14,938 nucleotides of DNA, from contig DKPV01000059.1 in assembly GCA_002471375.1 (NCBI GenBank), positions 1 to 14,938 of the forward strand. The letters run 5' to 3'. The translations under genes and the position numbers were made by a program. The notes beneath the pieces are model-generated. The model made no database searches and had not been told where the DNA came from. It saw nothing but the letters and a program-made list of their open reading frames with translations. Position 1 is the stretch's first letter, and each line of letters starts with the position of its first letter. This DNA is from Flavobacteriales bacterium UBA7325 (GTDB taxonomy: Bacteria > Bacteroidota > Bacteroidia > Flavobacteriales_D > Crocinitomicaceae). This document shows, piece after piece, positions 13,757 to 14,938 of this stretch.

Positions 13757-14938
13757 ATGGAAGAAAAAGACCCAGTCCCCTTAAAAATTTTCAATGCTTC
13801 GGCAGGGAGCGGGAAGACCTATCATTTAGTGAAAGAGTACATTGAGCTATTAATCGGAGATGGGCGAAGCATTGATTCGTTTGCAAATATCATAGCAATG
13901 ACATTTACGAATAAGGCAGCAATCGAAATGAAGGAAAGAATTATTGCTGCGCTCGATGAAATCAGTTCCCCTGAAAAATTCAAAAACAAAGCGGATCATT
14001 TAACCTTCGAAATTGCAGCTGACATTGACGTTGAATCGAACATAGTAATTCTCCGATGCAAGAAAGTGCTCAAGCTAATACTTCATCGATATGAAGATTT
14101 CCATGTCATGACGATCGATAAATTCAACCTACGCTTGATAAAATCCTTTGCAAGAGATCTTGATTTACCGGCAGATTTCGAAGTTGTACTTGATGAAACT
14201 GCATTAATCGAACGAATTGTCGATGATCTCTTTAATCAATTGGGTGAAGAAGGAAATCGAAACTTGAATGATTTAATTTTTCGGTATGCAAAGCGAAATT
14301 TAGAGAATGAAAGTTCATGGGATTTTCGAAGAGAACTAGTAGAATTCGGGAAAATTCTTCGGAGTGAAAAGAACTCAAAACTGGTCAAGCGACTATTGGA
14401 AATGGATTTCAGTACTGAACAATACGGAAATCTTCAGCACTTCAAAAAATCATTCAACGCTGAATTTCAAACCAACATTGGTCAACTAAGAGAACTGCAT
14501 CACTCTGGCACATACAGTGCAGAAACAATTCATGGTGGATCCCGAACTATTGATGCGATTGATAAAATTTTAAATGCCACAGGCTTCCCATATGGAGACA
14601 ATTTTCTCATTCTGTCAAAGACGATCGTCAACAGCATGGAAAAGGAGGATACTGCGAAAAAGTCTTTTCCCAGCTCACTCAAATCGGAACTGCAAGCCGT
14701 CAACAATTATTGGGAGGGAAAACTTGAAGAATATGCCACCTTGGATCTCTTCTTGAAAAATTTCTTTAATATGGCACTTCTTCAACATATGGCGGAGGCA
14801 TTGAGTCGCGTTGAAAAAGAAGAACAAATTATTCGAATATCTGAATTTAACACGCTGATATCCGCTTTAATTCAGGATGAAAAAGCGCCATTCATCTATG
14901 AACGCTTAGGATCGCGTTTTCATCATTTCCTACTAGAT
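13757..14938 (+). CDS. UvrD/Rep-family helicase, RecB/AddA-like (3' end outside the window)
   Basis: The first 394 codons of an open reading frame that runs off the right edge; no stop occurs. The start ATG 13757 gives MEEKDPVPLKIFNASAGSGKT, with Walker A GSGKT at residues 17-21 and the F-N-A-S-A-G-S-G-K-T form typical of RecB/AddA-type exonuclease helicases. Motif Ia follows at about 47-61 (AMTFTNKAAIEMKER), then MTIDKFNLRLIKSFA (about 118-132), the superfamily 1 segment before domain 1B, and a helical 1B region. The window ends at RFHHFLLD, at the first residue of the expected Walker B/motif II. Full length is usually about 1,000-1,100 aa, with a C-terminal nuclease domain, and in Bacteroidota a PD-(D/E)XK partner gene usually follows. 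Role: double-strand break end resection. It is divergent from the MbnP gene. Confidence 0.9.
   Translation, partial: MEEKDPVPLKIFNASAGSGKTYHLVKEYIELLIGDGRSIDSFANIIAMTFTNKAAIEMKERIIAALDEISSPEKFKNKADHLTFEIAADIDVESNIVILRCKKVLKLILHRYEDFHVMTIDKFNLRLIKSFARDLDLPADFEVVLDETALIERIVDDLFNQLGEEGNRNLNDLIFRYAKRNLENESSWDFRRELVEFGKILRSEKNSKLVKRLLEMDFSTEQYGNLQHFKKSFNAEFQTNIGQLRELHHSGTYSAETIHGGSRTIDAIDKILNATGFPYGDNFLILSKTIVNSMEKEDTAKKSFPSSLKSELQAVNNYWEGKLEEYATLDLFLKNFFNMALLQHMAEALSRVEKEEQIIRISEFNTLISALIQDEKAPFIYERLGSRFHHFLLD

Noticed and set aside
1..14938. CRISPR arrays, transposase genes, tRNA and rRNA genes, or a phage defence island
   Set aside because: Reading both strands I saw no regularly spaced repeats, no transposase or integrase motifs and no RNA gene signatures. 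The WYL regulator and the RecB-like helicase occur in defence contexts, but here the helicase is the ordinary repair type and no effector genes accompany either.

Overview
The window reads as an ordinary stretch of chromosome from a member of the Bacteroidota, most likely the Flavobacteriales. The evidence is an AT-rich sequence, several lipoproteins with a short signal and an L-x-S-C type lipobox, an anti-sigma-like protein with the phylum's typical 'F..DAMEGW' signature, a promoter at the left edge that fits the Bacteroidota consensus exactly (TTG, 19 nt, TAnnTTTG), and gene neighbours such as an MbnP-like protein with a di-haem peroxidase. Coding density is high. I see no rRNA, tRNA, CRISPR array, insertion sequence or prophage gene.

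Layout. The left edge (1-147) holds no gene, but carries a strong promoter firing leftwards out of the window. pfkA (148-1122, minus) encodes ATP-dependent phosphofructokinase. Diverging from it is a plus-strand run of five genes (1257-6033): a sigma-70 family factor; a membrane-anchored anti-sigma-like protein with periplasmic TPRs, overlapping the sigma gene; an exported S41 peptidase; an unrecognised lipoprotein; and a DUF2306-type membrane protein overlapping the lipoprotein gene by one base. This run meets a minus-strand block head-on with one base between stop codons.

The minus block (7189 back to 6035, then 13638 back to 7254) holds a TPR lipoprotein with its own likely promoter, and a six-gene co-directional run. 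In transcription order that run is an MbnP-like copper-protein homologue, a di-haem cytochrome c peroxidase (MbnH/MauG-like), a conserved 477-aa protein of unknown function, a WYL-domain regulator, a PaaG-type enoyl-CoA isomerase and a PaaH-type 3-hydroxyacyl-CoA dehydrogenase. The right edge holds the first 394 codons of a RecB/AddA-like UvrD-family helicase, diverging from the MbnP gene.

How genes may work together. The sigma and anti-sigma genes form an envelope-sensing unit. MbnP plus the di-haem enzyme is probably a post-translationally modified periplasmic copper protein with its modifying enzyme, by analogy with methanotroph MbnP/MbnH. PaaG plus PaaH represent two steps of ring-opened phenylacetyl-CoA degradation, with no ring-epoxidising genes in view. 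The 477-aa protein with the tightly linked WYL regulator is the least understood pair and the best candidate here for undescribed biology.
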